Of a stretch of 64,000 bases of DNA, positions 11,048 through 21,682 are shown one piece after another. The position numbers were made by a program, and so were the translations under genes. Position 1 is the stretch's first letter. Every line of letters begins with the position of its first letter. This stretch comes from Chitinophagaceae bacterium (GTDB lineage Bacteria; Bacteroidota; Bacteroidia; Chitinophagales; Chitinophagaceae): NCBI GenBank assembly GCA_016710165.1, contig JADJLJ010000001.1, positions 1,364,001 through 1,428,000 on the forward strand, read 5' to 3'. The notes beneath the pieces are model-generated. The model saw nothing but the letters and a program-made list of their open reading frames with translations, was not told the origin of the DNA and did no database searches.

Positions 11048-11413
11048 ATGAAAAGATCATTCCTATACATACTGGTAACCAGCGGCCTGGTTTTGGCAGG
11101 CGCTGGCGCCCTTGCTCAAAATGCAGCGCCGGAAACCAAACCGCTGAAGAGTACGCTTAAGCCGGAATCAACGCCCCCTGCTGCTCCTGTAGCACCCACT
11201 TTGCAGAAAAGCGATGAACAGCAAATTGCAAAACCGATCGTGCCGGGTGGTGAATTCAAGCCCAGGGATACCCGAGTGCCGCAGCCGGCCAATGAAAAAG
11301 ACCGTGTAATACCAAGACCCATACAGCCGCCTGCACCACAGGCAAACCTGCAAACACCCGCTCCTGCAAAAAAAACAGATAAGGAACCTGTCCCTGTTGT
11401 TCAGCAGCACTGA
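11048..11413 (+). CDS. Small proline-rich exported protein (copy 1)
   Basis: 121 aa. Residues 1-23 are a clear signal peptide (MKRSFLYIL...GALAQ). The rest is low in hydrophobic residues and rich in Pro, Ala, Lys and Gln (KPESTPPAAPVAP, RPIQPPAPQ), ending VVQQH, so it is probably disordered in the periplasm or outside the cell. I recognise no family. A second protein of the same build (15060-15404) follows the second fibre gene and ends KQH. The repeated pairing suggests a role connected with the fibres, such as a linker or assembly aid; that is inference from position only. Confidence 0.7.
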   Translation: MKRSFLYILVTSGLVLAGAGALAQNAAPETKPLKSTLKPESTPPAAPVAPTLQKSDEQQIAKPIVPGGEFKPRDTRVPQPANEKDRVIPRPIQPPAPQANLQTPAPAKKTDKEPVPVVQQH

Positions 11414-11453
11414 AACGGATGACCCCATAAGTAATTTACCCATACCCTGTACC

Positions 11454-11482
11454 AAGCAAGAGAACTTCCAATTCCCGCGGAA
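11454..11482 (+). promoter_or_regulatory. Conserved upstream element of fibre gene 2
   Basis: Counterpart of 5446-5474: AAGCAAGA at the start, TTCCAATTCC in the middle and GCGGAA at the end, with TTAATTAA downstream. It lies about 40 nt before the ATG, as in copy 1, although the surrounding DNA is different. Confidence 0.5.
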
Positions 11483-11520
11483 AATCATTTGGCTTAATTA
11501 AACGTAAATTATTTTTTACC

Positions 11521-14500
11521 ATGACCAGATTTTCCCGTTTAGTGGCTGCTACTTGCATTGCATTCACTATTCATTTTGCTGCCGGTGCCCAATCATTAAG
11601 TATAAATACAGATGGCAGCACGGCCCATACCAGTGCCCTGCTGGATGTAAAAAGCACCACTAAAGGTGTGCTGGTGCCCCGCATGAGCAAGACAGAGAAA
11701 AATGCCATTGCATCACCGGCCACCGGTTTGATGGTATTTCAGAATGCGCCGGACAGTGTTGGATTCTATTATTATGATGGCAGCAGCTGGTTATGGATGG
11801 CCACTGCAAATGCAACTGTTGGCTGGCTAACAACGGGAAATTCCGGAACAGACTCTGCAGTAAACTTCTTAGGAACCCTGGATGACAAGCCGCTGATGCT
11901 GCGCCAGAATAATTTATGGATGGGACAATTGAACACAAAAACGCACAATTATTTTATCGGTGCAGGATCGGGTTTCAACAATACGTCACAAAACAACACC
12001 GCATTAGGCGACAGTGCATTGTTTACAAATATTACCGGCAATACGAATGTTGCGATCGGGGCAAACGCCCTCACCCGGTATACAGGCAGCAATACCGTAG
12101 CCATCGGGTATAAGGCGCTCGATTCACTCACAACAGGCATCGTGAATACGGCCGTGGGATACCGGGCCATGGCGCAGACCACAACCGGTCAACGGAATAC
12201 AGCCCTGGGCTATCGTTCGCTTGACAGTAATAAAACCGGAAATTATAATACCGCTGCTGGCTATGCTTCCATGTATAGAAATACGTCTTCATTCGGGACC
12301 GGCATCGGGGATTTTGCACTCGGAAGCAATACCACCGGCGAAGCCAATACGGTAGTAGGTTCAAATAGCTTTCCCGTCAGCACAACAGGAGAATGGAATA
12401 CGGTAATGGGTACGAATACCATGTTCTACAATACAACCGGCTCATACAATACTGCACTTGGCTTCCAGTCTCTTTACAACAATAGATCCGGGCAACTCAA
12501 TACAGCAGTGGGTTTACGGGCATTATACCGGAATGACAGCGGTCATCATAATATTGCCGTTGGATACAACAGTTTATATAACCACCGGGAACGGTTCGAG
12601 TTATAATGTAGCATGGGTAATTTTTCACTGGAATCGGATACCAGCGGGTATTATAATGTGGTATCGGAACCAGTGCCCTTCGCAGCAACATCAACAGTGC
12701 CGGTAATACTGCCGTGGGTACCAATGCCCTGTATAATCATAAATACAATGACCTCAATACAGCCGTTGGCTATGAATCGATGATCGCCGATACGGCTGGT
12801 TTTTATAATACGGCCATGGGTTGGCGTTCGTTACGTTATAACCTGACGGGAAACCAGAATACAGCAATAGGCGTTGGTGCACTGGAATCTACCGACAGCG
12901 CAACCGGTAATACGGCCATCGGGCGTGGTGCCATGATCGGAAGCATCGGCAATACAACCAACCTGGGCTATAATACCGTTGTGGGTTTTATGCCGGTGCA
13001 TTGATGGACAGCGTATCAAATTCCACGGCCATCGGTACCCAGGCGGGTTATAATAACCGGGGAAATGAAAACACATTCCTGGGTCTGAATTCGGGTTTCG
13101 GGGCCAGTGGTACCAACCTCACTGGTATTGAAAATACAGGCCTGGGCACAGCCACCCTTGCCTATACCAATACGGGCCGTGCCAACACCGCCGTTGGATT
13201 AGGAGCCCTGTATGCCAACAGAACAGGAAGCAACAATACCGCTATTGGAGTACGTGCAATGGTGAATTCGCAGGCCGCCAGCAGAAATGTGGCCATTGGC
13301 GACAGTACTCTTTATTCAAATACAGTCAATGAACTTGTGGCCATCGGGCATTTTGCCATGCGTGACAATATCTCGGGTGTTGACAATGTGGCCGTAGGCG
13401 CCTTTGCAATGGAAGCAAATACCACCGGTGATGAAAATACTGCTGTAGGTGCAAATGCACTGCAATTGAATACAACAGGTGGGTTCAATACTGCCATTGG
13501 CGCCAATACCCTGTATTACCAAACAGCTGCCACCGGCAATACTGCCATTGGCTCCAATACACTTCCCAGTGTTACAACAGGCGGTTATAATACCGCCCTG
13601 GGTATTAATGTACTCTTTTACGATACAACCGGGACACAGAATGTTGGTATCGGTCACTTTGCATTATTTGAGAACAGGAATGGTAATGGTAATATAGCAA
13701 TCGGAGGTTCCAGGGCAATGAAAGAAAACCGTAGTGGGAATTACAATATTGCCATAGGTCGCACGGCCCTGAATTATAATCTGGATGGCGACTACAACAT
13801 CGCCATCGGCGACAGTGCACTTGCCAATACGACCAATACCGCCACCGGGGGTAACCTGGCGATCGGGCGGGAAGCTGGCAATACCAATATCGCCGGAACT
13901 TTCAACTCCCTTATTGGCTATGGCTCCGATGTGGTATCGGCAGCACTTACCAATGCCACGGCCCTCGGATACCTTGCACAGGCGGGTCAAAGCAACAGCA
14001 TCACGCTCGGAAGCATCAACGGAGTGAACGGCGCACTCACAACAGTGAATGCAGGTATCGGTACCAATACACCTAATGCAAGATTACACGTTCAACGCAA
14101 TGGTGCAGGCGGAGGTTTGTATCATGGCAGTTCTGCCATGATCATTGAGGACAATGCAAATTCCTATGTGCAGTTCTCCCATCCCAATGCCAATGAAACA
14201 GGATTCTTATCCGGTAACACATCCAATTTTATCCGAAGCGCCTTTATTTTCCGGGCCGACAGTTCGCTTCAATTCAGGTCTGGAGGAAATACCACCCGCA
14301 TGACCGTTGATAACAACGGTAACATTGGTATCGGCACCATTACCCCGCTTACCAAGACACATATTCATGAAACAACCAACGCAAATGCAGACCTGCGCAT
14401 ATCCAGTGTGAATAGCACTTATGAGCCCGGTGTGGAACTTGTCAAAACAGGCGCCGGGGGCAGTGACTGGAAGTTACGGGTTACCTCCGCAGGAGTTCTC

Positions 14501-15031
14501 GTATATTCAAGAAGTGTAGATGATTTTGTAACGCCAACAGACCAATATGAAATGGGTGTACTTAACTTTATGCCTGCTGCAGATAATACAAAATCATTGG
14601 GGGGGATCACCAACAGATGGACCACTGTTTATGCAACGAATGGTACCATAAATACATCCGATGCCAGGGATAAAGAGAACATCAGCGACCTGAATTATGG
14701 CCTGAAAGAGATCATGCAATTACGCCCGGTTAGTTTTAACTGGAAAGAGAAACCGCAGTGGGGCAAAAAAATAGGCTTCGTTGCACAGGAAGTGAAACCA
14801 ATTCTTCGTGAAGTTGTACAGGAAGGCGATCTTAAAGGCAAAACAGAAGAAAAAGATGATCATGGGAATGCCATCAAATCCACCAGTGATAAACTGGGCA
14901 TCTATTATTCTGATATCATCCCCGTTACGGTCAAAGCCATCCAGGAGCAACAACAACTCATCCTTAAACAGCAAAAAACAATTGATGAACTGGTGGAAAG
15001 GATAAAGAAATTAGAGAACAAACAGGATTAA
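11521..15031 (+). CDS. Giant beta-roll fibre protein with S74-type C-terminal chaperone domain (copy 2), multiply frameshifted
   Basis: Same architecture as the gene at 5511: signal peptide to about residue 23 (AAGAQ), attachment domain (LDVKSTTKGVLVPRMSK, GFYYYDGSSW), many NTAxGxxAL repeats, then a classical S74 chaperone (NTSDARDKENI, KKIGFVAQEVKPIL) and a coiled-coil end (LILKQQKTIDELVERIKKLE). The frame is broken near 12580 (2 nt missing), 12612, 12660 and 12987 (1 nt each). Restoring these five bases gives 1171 codons plus stop, with the repeat pattern unbroken across every join (for example NTTGNGSSYNVAMGNFSL, and GFYAGALMDS as in copy 1). The defects look like sequencing indels rather than decay. 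Likely a surface fibre. Confidence 0.8.
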
Positions 15032-15059
15032 TTCCAATAAAAAATCAAACGGTCAACCA

Positions 15060-15404
15060 ATGAAAAAGTCAATCACATTAATCTGCTGCACGGGCTGCAT
15101 CCTTTTCGCTGCATTTACGGCAAGTGCCCAGAAACCTGAGAATAAACCAACGCCCGCAGCAGGCACAAAAGCAATGAGCCCGGCAGCCCCCGCTGTGCAA
15201 CCGGATGATAACGTGCTGAAGCCGGTAACGGTACCGGAAAAGGGCCATCTGTTGCCAAAAGCAGTTTCCACAATTGACAATACGATACCCGGTCCGCCGC
15301 TGCCGAAGCCGATCATGTCGAATATGTCGCCTGCTGCAACTGCTGCAGTCCCTGCAGAAATCAAAAAACCGGTCATCCTGCAGGAACAGCCAAAACAGCA
15401 TTAA
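15060..15404 (+). CDS. Small proline-rich exported protein (copy 2)
   Basis: 114 aa with a signal peptide (MKKSITLIC...ASAQ). The mature part is Pro/Ala/Lys-rich (KPENKPTPAAGTKAM, GPPLPKPIM) and ends EQPKQH. It begins 28 nt after the second fibre gene, so it is probably cotranscribed with it. Composition, length, position and the terminal H match the protein at 11048, although the residues align poorly. No family is recognised. A hairpin terminator follows at 15452. Confidence 0.7.
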   Translation: MKKSITLICCTGCILFAAFTASAQKPENKPTPAAGTKAMSPAAPAVQPDDNVLKPVTVPEKGHLLPKAVSTIDNTIPGPPLPKPIMSNMSPAATAAVPAEIKKPVILQEQPKQH

Positions 15405-15451
15405 TGCATTTTTTCAATGCGGGTAAATAAACAGCAGGCAACGGATCCCAT

Positions 15452-15481
15452 AAAAAAACTTCCTTCACAGGAAGTTTTTTT
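15452..15481 (+). terminator. Rho-independent terminator after the second fibre operon
   Basis: An A-run, stem CTTCCT, 4-nt loop, stem AGGAAG and a T-run of seven. It is symmetrical enough to work on both strands, and lies between the proline-rich gene and the DUF4293 gene. Confidence 0.75.
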
Positions 15482-15518
15482 ATGTTCAATTAAATTAATT
15501 TCGTCAAATTACGATCCG

Positions 15519-15929
15519 ATGATACAGCGTATACAATCCCTTTGGCTGTTGCTTGCTTCGGCAGCTGCATTTGCCAGTTATAAATTTCCCTATTACAGCG
15601 GCACCAGTCAGAAAGGCATTGCCGATTACCAGCTCAATGCCACGGAGAATTTCCTGCTGATCGTTGTTACCGGTATCATCGCCGTGCTGGCCCTGTTCCT
15701 CATCTTCCTGTTTAAAAAAAGGACCCTGCAGCTGCGCCTTTGCCTGCTGGGCATTGTGCTGGAAGCGCTGCTGATCTTTCTTTATTACCGGGAACTGCGG
15801 ACCTTTTCAACCGGCACCTTATCCCTGACCAGCATCCTGCAGAGTATCATCATCATTGCATTTTTTTTGGCCGCCCGGGCCATTAACAAAGATGAAAAAA
15901 TGATAAAGGAAAGCGACCGGTTAAGATAA
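15519..15929 (+). CDS. DUF4293 family membrane protein
   Basis: 136 aa from the ATG at 15519, beginning MIQRIQSLWLLLAS, which is the characteristic N-terminus of DUF4293 proteins of Bacteroidota. Four hydrophobic segments are visible (about residues 6-22, 44-63, 71-88 and 100-120), so it is an integral inner-membrane protein. An in-frame start 102 nt upstream lies before the terminator hairpin and would add an unlikely charged extension, so it is rejected. Function is unknown. It ends just before a bidirectional terminator shared with the convergent giant gene. Confidence 0.8.
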   Translation: MIQRIQSLWLLLASAAAFASYKFPYYSGTSQKGIADYQLNATENFLLIVVTGIIAVLALFLIFLFKKRTLQLRLCLLGIVLEALLIFLYYRELRTFSTGTLSLTSILQSIIIIAFFLAARAINKDEKMIKESDRLR

Positions 15930-15954
15930 AAGCAACATTCCCCGATCCAATGAA

Positions 15955-15987
15955 TAAAAAAAAGCGCCCTTATCCGGGGCGCTTTTT
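15955..15987. terminator. Bidirectional terminator between convergent genes
   Basis: A-run, stem AAGCGCCC, short loop, stem GGGGCGCTT and T-run. It sits between the DUF4293 gene (forward) and the giant repeat protein (reverse) and can serve both. Confidence 0.85.
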
Positions 15988-16008
15988 AACTTTAGATTGA
16001 TGTGTATT

Positions 16009-19000
16009 TTACTGTTTGATGAATTTAACTGCATTTGTCTGGCCATCGCTGAATTCCCCTTTGATCATGTAGATACCGGAAGGCAGGTTGGAGATGTCGG
16101 CATTCAGCACAGTTGAACCGGGCTGAAGCTGTACACTGTTCCGGTATACAACCTTACCATCTGTTGAAACGATCAGCAGGTCCACCACTTCTTTTTTGGT
16201 TGTATTCAACTTAACCTGTGCAATATTCATTACCGGGTTTGGTGTGATGCCTGTCAGTTCAATGCCCTTGATCTGGTTGCTGAGTTTTACAATGGCTGAA
16301 TACGTAGCCCTGCCATCCACATCAATGATCCGGATGCGGTAGAAAACGGTGCCGGCGGGGGCCGTATTATCGCTGTAGCTGAACGGTGAAGCACAACGTG
16401 CCTGCGTGGCCGTGATGCTGCTGATGCGGGTGAAGTTCACCCCGTCAACCGAACGCTCCAGTTCAAAGATGGCCTGGGCCGATGAGCAGGAAGCCTGCCA
16501 GTTCAATGTATTGAAACCATTGCCTTTGGAAGCATTGAAATACGTGATCTTAATACCGAGTATATTGTAGTCGATGCTGCCTACCCCGAATGGTGAGAAC
16601 AGTACAACAGCAGTGCGGGTGGATGTATTGGCCGAATTATCGCCTGTTCCGGCCGGAACGCCCCAGTTCGGGCCATCCCAATGGGCGATGCCGATGGAAG
16701 CATTGCTGTACCCGGCGAAATTCACTCCTTCCAAAGCAGCCGGCCAACCCACGGTAATAGTGGTGGATGCCGCATTGGGCGTACCCGGACCATTGTAATT
16801 TATGGTCCACACGGCATCCACGCAATTATTCTTCTGGGGAGTAGTGAACGGCGTTCCGTTCGGCTCTCCGTCTGTGGTGATGCCCTGGAACACACAGATA
16901 TTAAAGCTGTTGTTTGCAGGAACATCGGTTGGTGTAAGTGTTACCGGCAGGTAATTACTGCCATCGCCTGCAGGCAATGAATACGCCGCAGAAGTTGCCA
17001 GGTTATTTACCCGCACAAATCCTTTGGCACCGTTGCCTGTATTTACCTGGGTTACGATGCTCTTTGAAGCACTGAAACCGCTGCCACCAACAGCATTACC
17101 ATTTTCAATGGTAAGGATGTTACCGGTTGGTACCACCAGGTTGCCGTTGGTAAGTGTTACCGCAGCATTTACGGTTGTGTTAATGGCCAAAGAAACTCCA
17201 CTTGAATTATCAACTGTTAAATTATTGAACGTTGTCGAAGCGCTGCCACCGATACTTTGTGCTGCACTGCCGTTGAAGATGACCGTTGAAGCACCACTTG
17301 CCGTATGCGTACCACCATTGTTCAGCCAATTGCCGAGTACAGTGGTATTCTGAGTGGTTGCATCATAGGTACCTGCCGTGATCTCAAAATCACCGCCTAA
17401 GGTCCAGGCCGTAGTTGTTTTTTGCAATATACCCAAGCCGCTCTTGGTTAATTTGAATGCACCGCTTGCAGTACCTGCCATGACAAGGTCTGCGGTACCG
17501 GCACTTAAAACCGGGGCGCCTGTCATGGTGAAATTACCAAACTGAACGGCAGATACACCACTCGTTGAACTGTCGCCCCTGATAATTACTAATGTATTCG
17601 CACCCATGCTTAATGTACCCAGCACGTGTGTAATACCGGCGCCGGCTGTAGCCCTGTTCGACATAATCGTTACATCACCACCTACTGTTGTATTATAAGC
17701 ATTTATCGTTGTGTTCGTTGAGAGATCCAGGGTACCTCCGTTAAGTTGGAGAGGAACAGCAGCGGTTCCAAGGGCACTGGCATTGCCCAGCCTCATTACA
17801 CCATCCTGCAGGGTAGCGGTTCCACCTGTACGTGCGGAAGCAGTATTCAGGGTAAGTTGGCCACCCCCGGCTTTATTGAAGGCAAAATTGCCGCTCAATG
17901 CACCTAATATAACATTCATTCCACCGTTTGAAACATCAAATACCGGCGTGGCTGCAGTAAAAGTTGTTGCACCAAAAGTTAAACCGCCCAATCCATCGTC
18001 TACATTGAGGCCCAGGTATGAGAATAAAGTACTGTTTCCGATCGACAATGTACCCAGGGTATGAACAATACCCGGTCCGGAAGTGGCACGGTCAGAGAAA
18101 ATAGATACGCTGCCACCGATCGTGGTATTGTAAGCATTAACCGATGCATCCGTTGCCAATACGAGGGCGCCTCCGTTAAAGGCCAGCGCCTGTCCGGCAA
18201 CACCAAAGCCTGCAGTATTGGTAAGCCGGATAACACCTGCATCGAACGTGGTACCTCCTGTATAGGAGTTGGCAACATTCATCACCAGGGTACCATCATT
18301 TATTTTCCGAACCAGGGTTGTTCCGGTAGTATTGGTTATGGCGTTGGTGCTTTTTGTGACCATTCCTACGTTATCAAAAGTTACCGTCTTATTTCCGGCA
18401 AGTCCCCCGTTTATGGCTCCGGTTATATTGAGCGTGTTTGAACCGGTGGTAGTAACCTGTACTACAGAGAATGGTCTGCTGAACGTGATCGTTCCGCTGA
18501 AGGTTGAATTATTATCGGTATTACCACCAATGCGGTAGGTTCCGGTTGTAGCCTGGTTGGCCACGGTAACCGTACGGGCCACGATAAACGCACCGCCCGT
18601 AAGCAAAGATGGGCTGGAGTTATTAATAGTGGTTGCGGCATTGCCAAGAACAATGGCAGAAGCGGCATTTCCAAAAGGACTGTTGGTGCTCACCGCAACA
18701 TTAGCTCCCGCGATCAATGCACCGGCACTGATCGTTGTTGTACCGGTGTATGCACTGGAACCCGACAGGGTCAGTGATCCGTCCCCGCTTTTGACCAGAT
18801 TACCGGTTGTGGCTGTACTTGCACCGGTTATGGTGAGAGTGGAAGCGTTATCAGAAATATTGATCGTTGAAGTAGTGGCATTTGTTAAAATAAAGTTCCG
18901 GTCTGTAGAAGCTGTTGCCCCTGTATATTCCAGGGTACCGCCGCCCAACACCAGGTTGGCCGCTGCATTGGTGGAAGCACCGAGGTTTCCGGCAACCCCA

Positions 19001-21399
19001 CCATTGGTAATGCTGGCAACGCTTAAGATACCTGCATTTATTGAGGTCACGCCTGTATAAATATTAACACCTGAAAAACTAAGTTTTCCGTTACCAGCTT
19101 TGGTAACACCAAATGTTGCTCCGCTCACTATGGCAGAAACATTCAACCCATCTGCTGCATTGGTAACCGTGAATGTTCGGGTAGCACCCAGGGCCAGGTT
19201 ACCGCTGACGGATGCATTGGCAGCTCCACCGGTGGAAGACACGTTACCACCTAAAGTAAGTGTGCCGGCACCGGTTGTAACCGTTCCTCCGGTAACACCG
19301 CTGTTTACAGTAAGGGCTCCTATCGCATCAGAAAAACCATTCAGGTCATATGTTGCTCCGTCATTTACAGTTACAGCACCATTTGCCAATGCATTATTTG
19401 CACCATATTGCAAAACACCCTGGTTAACCGTTGTGGTACCGGTGTGTAAATTGGCACCGGATATGATCAATGTACCGGCACCGTCCTTATTAAATCCATT
19501 GCCGGTAGCTGTACTGGCGCCCGACATGGTAAGCACGGTGGCCACATTGGTTATATCAATTACATTCGTTCCGGCATTCAACGTGAAATTCCGGTTGGTG
19601 GAAGCCGTGGCACCTGTATATTCCAGCGTACCACCGGCAAATACCAGGTTGGCCGCTGCGCTGCTGGCAGCCCCCAGGTTACCGGCCACACCACCGTTTC
19701 CAATGGTACTCACACTTAATGTACCCGCATCTATGGTTGTAACACCGGTATAGGTATTAACACCCGACATTGTAACTGTTGCGTTCGTGGTCTTCGTCAA
19801 TGCACCGGCTCCCGCCAGTATAGCACTGCAGGTTCCGCTCTGCATGGCATAAGAAGAACCGGTTAATACACCTGTAGAACCCATGATGGTACCGCTTGTT
19901 AAGGTAACCGTACCCACGGCATCATTGAACGTCTTTATATCCAGTGTACCGCCGTTCACGGTCACTGCACCGTTTGAAATTGCATTATTTACCCCGTATT
20001 CCAGTATGCCGCCATTCACATTCGTTGTACCCGTATAAGTATTGGCAGCACCCAATACCCAGGTGCCGGCGCCATTTTTGGTAAGTGTTCCGGAACCGCC
20101 GGCAATGGCTACGGTCTGAAAAATACCTGTGCCCGTTCCAATAAGATTAATATTATTATTACCAGATGCAGTTACACCACCTGTTAAAGTCAATGTCCCA
20201 ACTCCTGATGCGTCAATAGTAGGACCATCGGCTGTTGTATTGATCACCCGGTTGGAACTATGTCCCGATCCCGTATACCGCAGTGTGCCGTTTGCTCCCA
20301 TGGCGATCGTTCCATTGGCCACCGTTGTTGGTGCACCCAATGAACTGGAACCACCACCCACATTTCCCAATGTAGTTATGCTTAATGTTCCTGCATTGAT
20401 CGTTGTGGTACCATTGTATGTATTTAAACCCAATAAGGTAAGTGTACCATTGCCGTTCTTGATAAGCGAAAGAGAAGTTGCTGTTCCTGTGCTTATGATA
20501 CCATTATAAGATGTGCTGGTATTTCCCGTAATGGTCAGGGTTCTTGCCCCTGCTGCGCCAGAAAAATGTGTTATATCGCTTGAGCCGGCCAGGGCTGCCA
20601 CACTCACATTAAAATTTGCCAGGTCAAGTACACCCGTGGTCATAGTGAGTGTTCCGGTACTGGTTAAAGCCGCTGTTAAAGTAACCCCGGCAGCATTATT
20701 AATGGTAATATCGCAGGTGGTTGGAGTTCCGTTACCGGTAACCTGTGCAGCGGAACCATTATACACCACTTCCCCACCGGCCGTGTAGGTACGTGTACCC
20801 GTAACCCTTATGTTACCGGTACCGGCCGTAGTGGAAATACCCTGGGTGGAAGCCACATTCAATATGCCTGTCGCACTCAATGTAAAATTTGTGTTGTTCC
20901 CACCACCCCCATCAGCAATAATACCTGTACCTGAAATGCTCAGGGTACCGCTGTTGGTAAATGATCCATTTGTTGCGGTACTATAAACATTCAGTGTTCC
21001 GTCAACCGTAGCAACACAGGTGGAACTTAATGTCATATTTAAACGACTGACCCCATTGGTGCCCAACGACATGGTATTGCCGGATGACAGCGAAAACGTT
21101 CCGGTAATTGTTATGGTATTACCAGATGCCGAAGCCACCAGGTTACAATTTCCTGAAACAGTCAGGCTGACCAAACTGATGGATGGCACAGCCGTTATAG
21201 CAGCCGATTGGTTACTGTTGATGATCACATCATCACCAGCCGCCGGCACACCATTGCTCCAGTTGCCTGCCGTTGTCCATAAACCGCCCGTTGTGGGAGT
21301 CCATGTAGTCGTTTTGGCAAAGGCTGCATTCGCCAAAAGCAAATTCGAAATGATCAGTGCAATGACCAATGATTTCGACCTGAGTAAAAACCTTTTCAT
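16009..21399 (-). CDS. Giant autotransporter-associated beta-strand repeat protein with T9SS sorting domain
   Basis: About 1796 aa from the ATG at 21399 (MKRFLLRSKS, with a signal peptide ending ANAAFAK); in-frame ATGs at 21408 and 21438 are possible but add residues before the charged n-region. The body is Gly/Thr/Asn/Ser-rich and contains at least eight units like LTLLGLNTYNGTTTINAGTL, VTMSGVNTYTGVTTIDAGTL and LIISGANLHTGTTTVNQGVL. This is the pattern of autotransporter-associated beta-strand repeats, expected to form a long beta-helix. The end has a fibronectin-like stretch, then TGITPNPVMNIAQV and LPSGIYMIKGEF...VKFIKQ, a type-A T9SS sorting domain. So it is a surface protein exported by T9SS, not a type V autotransporter: no beta-barrel is present. 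Ligand unknown. Confidence 0.85.
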   Translation of the reverse strand: MKRFLLRSKSLVIALIISNLLLANAAFAKTTTWTPTTGGLWTTAGNWSNGVPAAGDDVIINSNQSAAITAVPSISLVSLTVSGNCNLVASASGNTITITGTFSLSSGNTMSLGTNGVSRLNMTLSSTCVATVDGTLNVYSTATNGSFTNSGTLSISGTGIIADGGGGNNTNFTLSATGILNVASTQGISTTAGTGNIRVTGTRTYTAGGEVVYNGSAAQVTGNGTPTTCDITINNAAGVTLTAALTSTGTLTMTTGVLDLANFNVSVAALAGSSDITHFSGAAGARTLTITGNTSTSYNGIISTGTATSLSLIKNGNGTLTLLGLNTYNGTTTINAGTLSITTLGNVGGGSSSLGAPTTVANGTIAMGANGTLRYTGSGHSSNRVINTTADGPTIDASGVGTLTLTGGVTASGNNNINLIGTGTGIFQTVAIAGGSGTLTKNGAGTWVLGAANTYTGTTNVNGGILEYGVNNAISNGAVTVNGGTLDIKTFNDAVGTVTLTSGTIMGSTGVLTGSSYAMQSGTCSAILAGAGALTKTTNATVTMSGVNTYTGVTTIDAGTLSVSTIGNGGVAGNLGAASSAAANLVFAGGTLEYTGATASTNRNFTLNAGTNVIDITNVATVLTMSGASTATGNGFNKDGAGTLIISGANLHTGTTTVNQGVLQYGANNALANGAVTVNDGATYDLNGFSDAIGALTVNSGVTGGTVTTGAGTLTLGGNVSSTGGAANASVSGNLALGATRTFTVTNAADGLNVSAIVSGATFGVTKAGNGKLSFSGVNIYTGVTSINAGILSVASITNGGVAGNLGASTNAAANLVLGGGTLEYTGATASTDRNFILTNATTSTINISDNASTLTITGASTATTGNLVKSGDGSLTLSGSSAYTGTTTISAGALIAGANVAVSTNSPFGNAASAIVLGNAATTINNSSPSLLTGGAFIVARTVTVANQATTGTYRIGGNTDNNSTFSGTITFSRPFSVVQVTTTGSNTLNITGAINGGLAGNKTVTFDNVGMVTKSTNAITNTTGTTLVRKINDGTLVMNVANSYTGGTTFDAGVIRLTNTAGFGVAGQALAFNGGALVLATDASVNAYNTTIGGSVSIFSDRATSGPGIVHTLGTLSIGNSTLFSYLGLNVDDGLGGLTFGATTFTAATPVFDVSNGGMNVILGALSGNFAFNKAGGGQLTLNTASARTGGTATLQDGVMRLGNASALGTAAVPLQLNGGTLDLSTNTTINAYNTTVGGDVTIMSNRATAGAGITHVLGTLSMGANTLVIIRGDSSTSGVSAVQFGNFTMTGAPVLSAGTADLVMAGTASGAFKLTKSGLGILQKTTTAWTLGGDFEITAGTYDATTQNTTVLGNWLNNGGTHTASGASTVIFNGSAAQSIGGSASTTFNNLTVDNSSGVSLAINTTVNAAVTLTNGNLVVPTGNILTIENGNAVGGSGFSASKSIVTQVNTGNGAKGFVRVNNLATSAAYSLPAGDGSNYLPVTLTPTDVPANNSFNICVFQGITTDGEPNGTPFTTPQKNNCVDAVWTINYNGPGTPNAASTTITVGWPAALEGVNFAGYSNASIGIAHWDGPNWGVPAGTGDNSANTSTRTAVVLFSPFGVGSIDYNILGIKITYFNASKGNGFNTLNWQASCSSAQAIFELERSVDGVNFTRISSITATQARCASPFSYSDNTAPAGTVFYRIRIIDVDGRATYSAIVKLSNQIKGIELTGITPNPVMNIAQVKLNTTKKEVVDLLIVSTDGKVVYRNSVQLQPGSTVLNADISNLPSGIYMIKGEFSDGQTNAVKFIKQ

Positions 21400-21682
21400 G
21401 TAGTTCATTTTAATATAAAATTTATTAGAGATAAGCATAGCTTTTTTACTACCTGGAAATGTACAGGGGCTTTACGCGGGAATTGGGTCGGATTATTAAT
21501 GCACGATATGCCTTGGCAACGCTGCATTAATGAACAATAAACTAAGGTTGAAAACTTGTGGTAATCAAACTGATTTCAGATGGGGGAGGTTGGAATTCGT
21601 ACAAACAGGTAAGGGTTATCTGCACAATTCAAGTGTAAACATAAAATGAAATTCTGAAAAAACAAACAAATGGGGCTACTTT

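Noticed and set aside
5511..15031. Prophage tail-fibre region
   Set aside because: S74 domains suggested phage, but both proteins have signal peptides and there are no phage structural, lysis, integrase or packaging genes nearby.
16009..21399. Classical type V autotransporter
   Set aside because: The passenger-type repeats are present, but the C-terminus is a T9SS sorting domain and no beta-barrel translocator follows.
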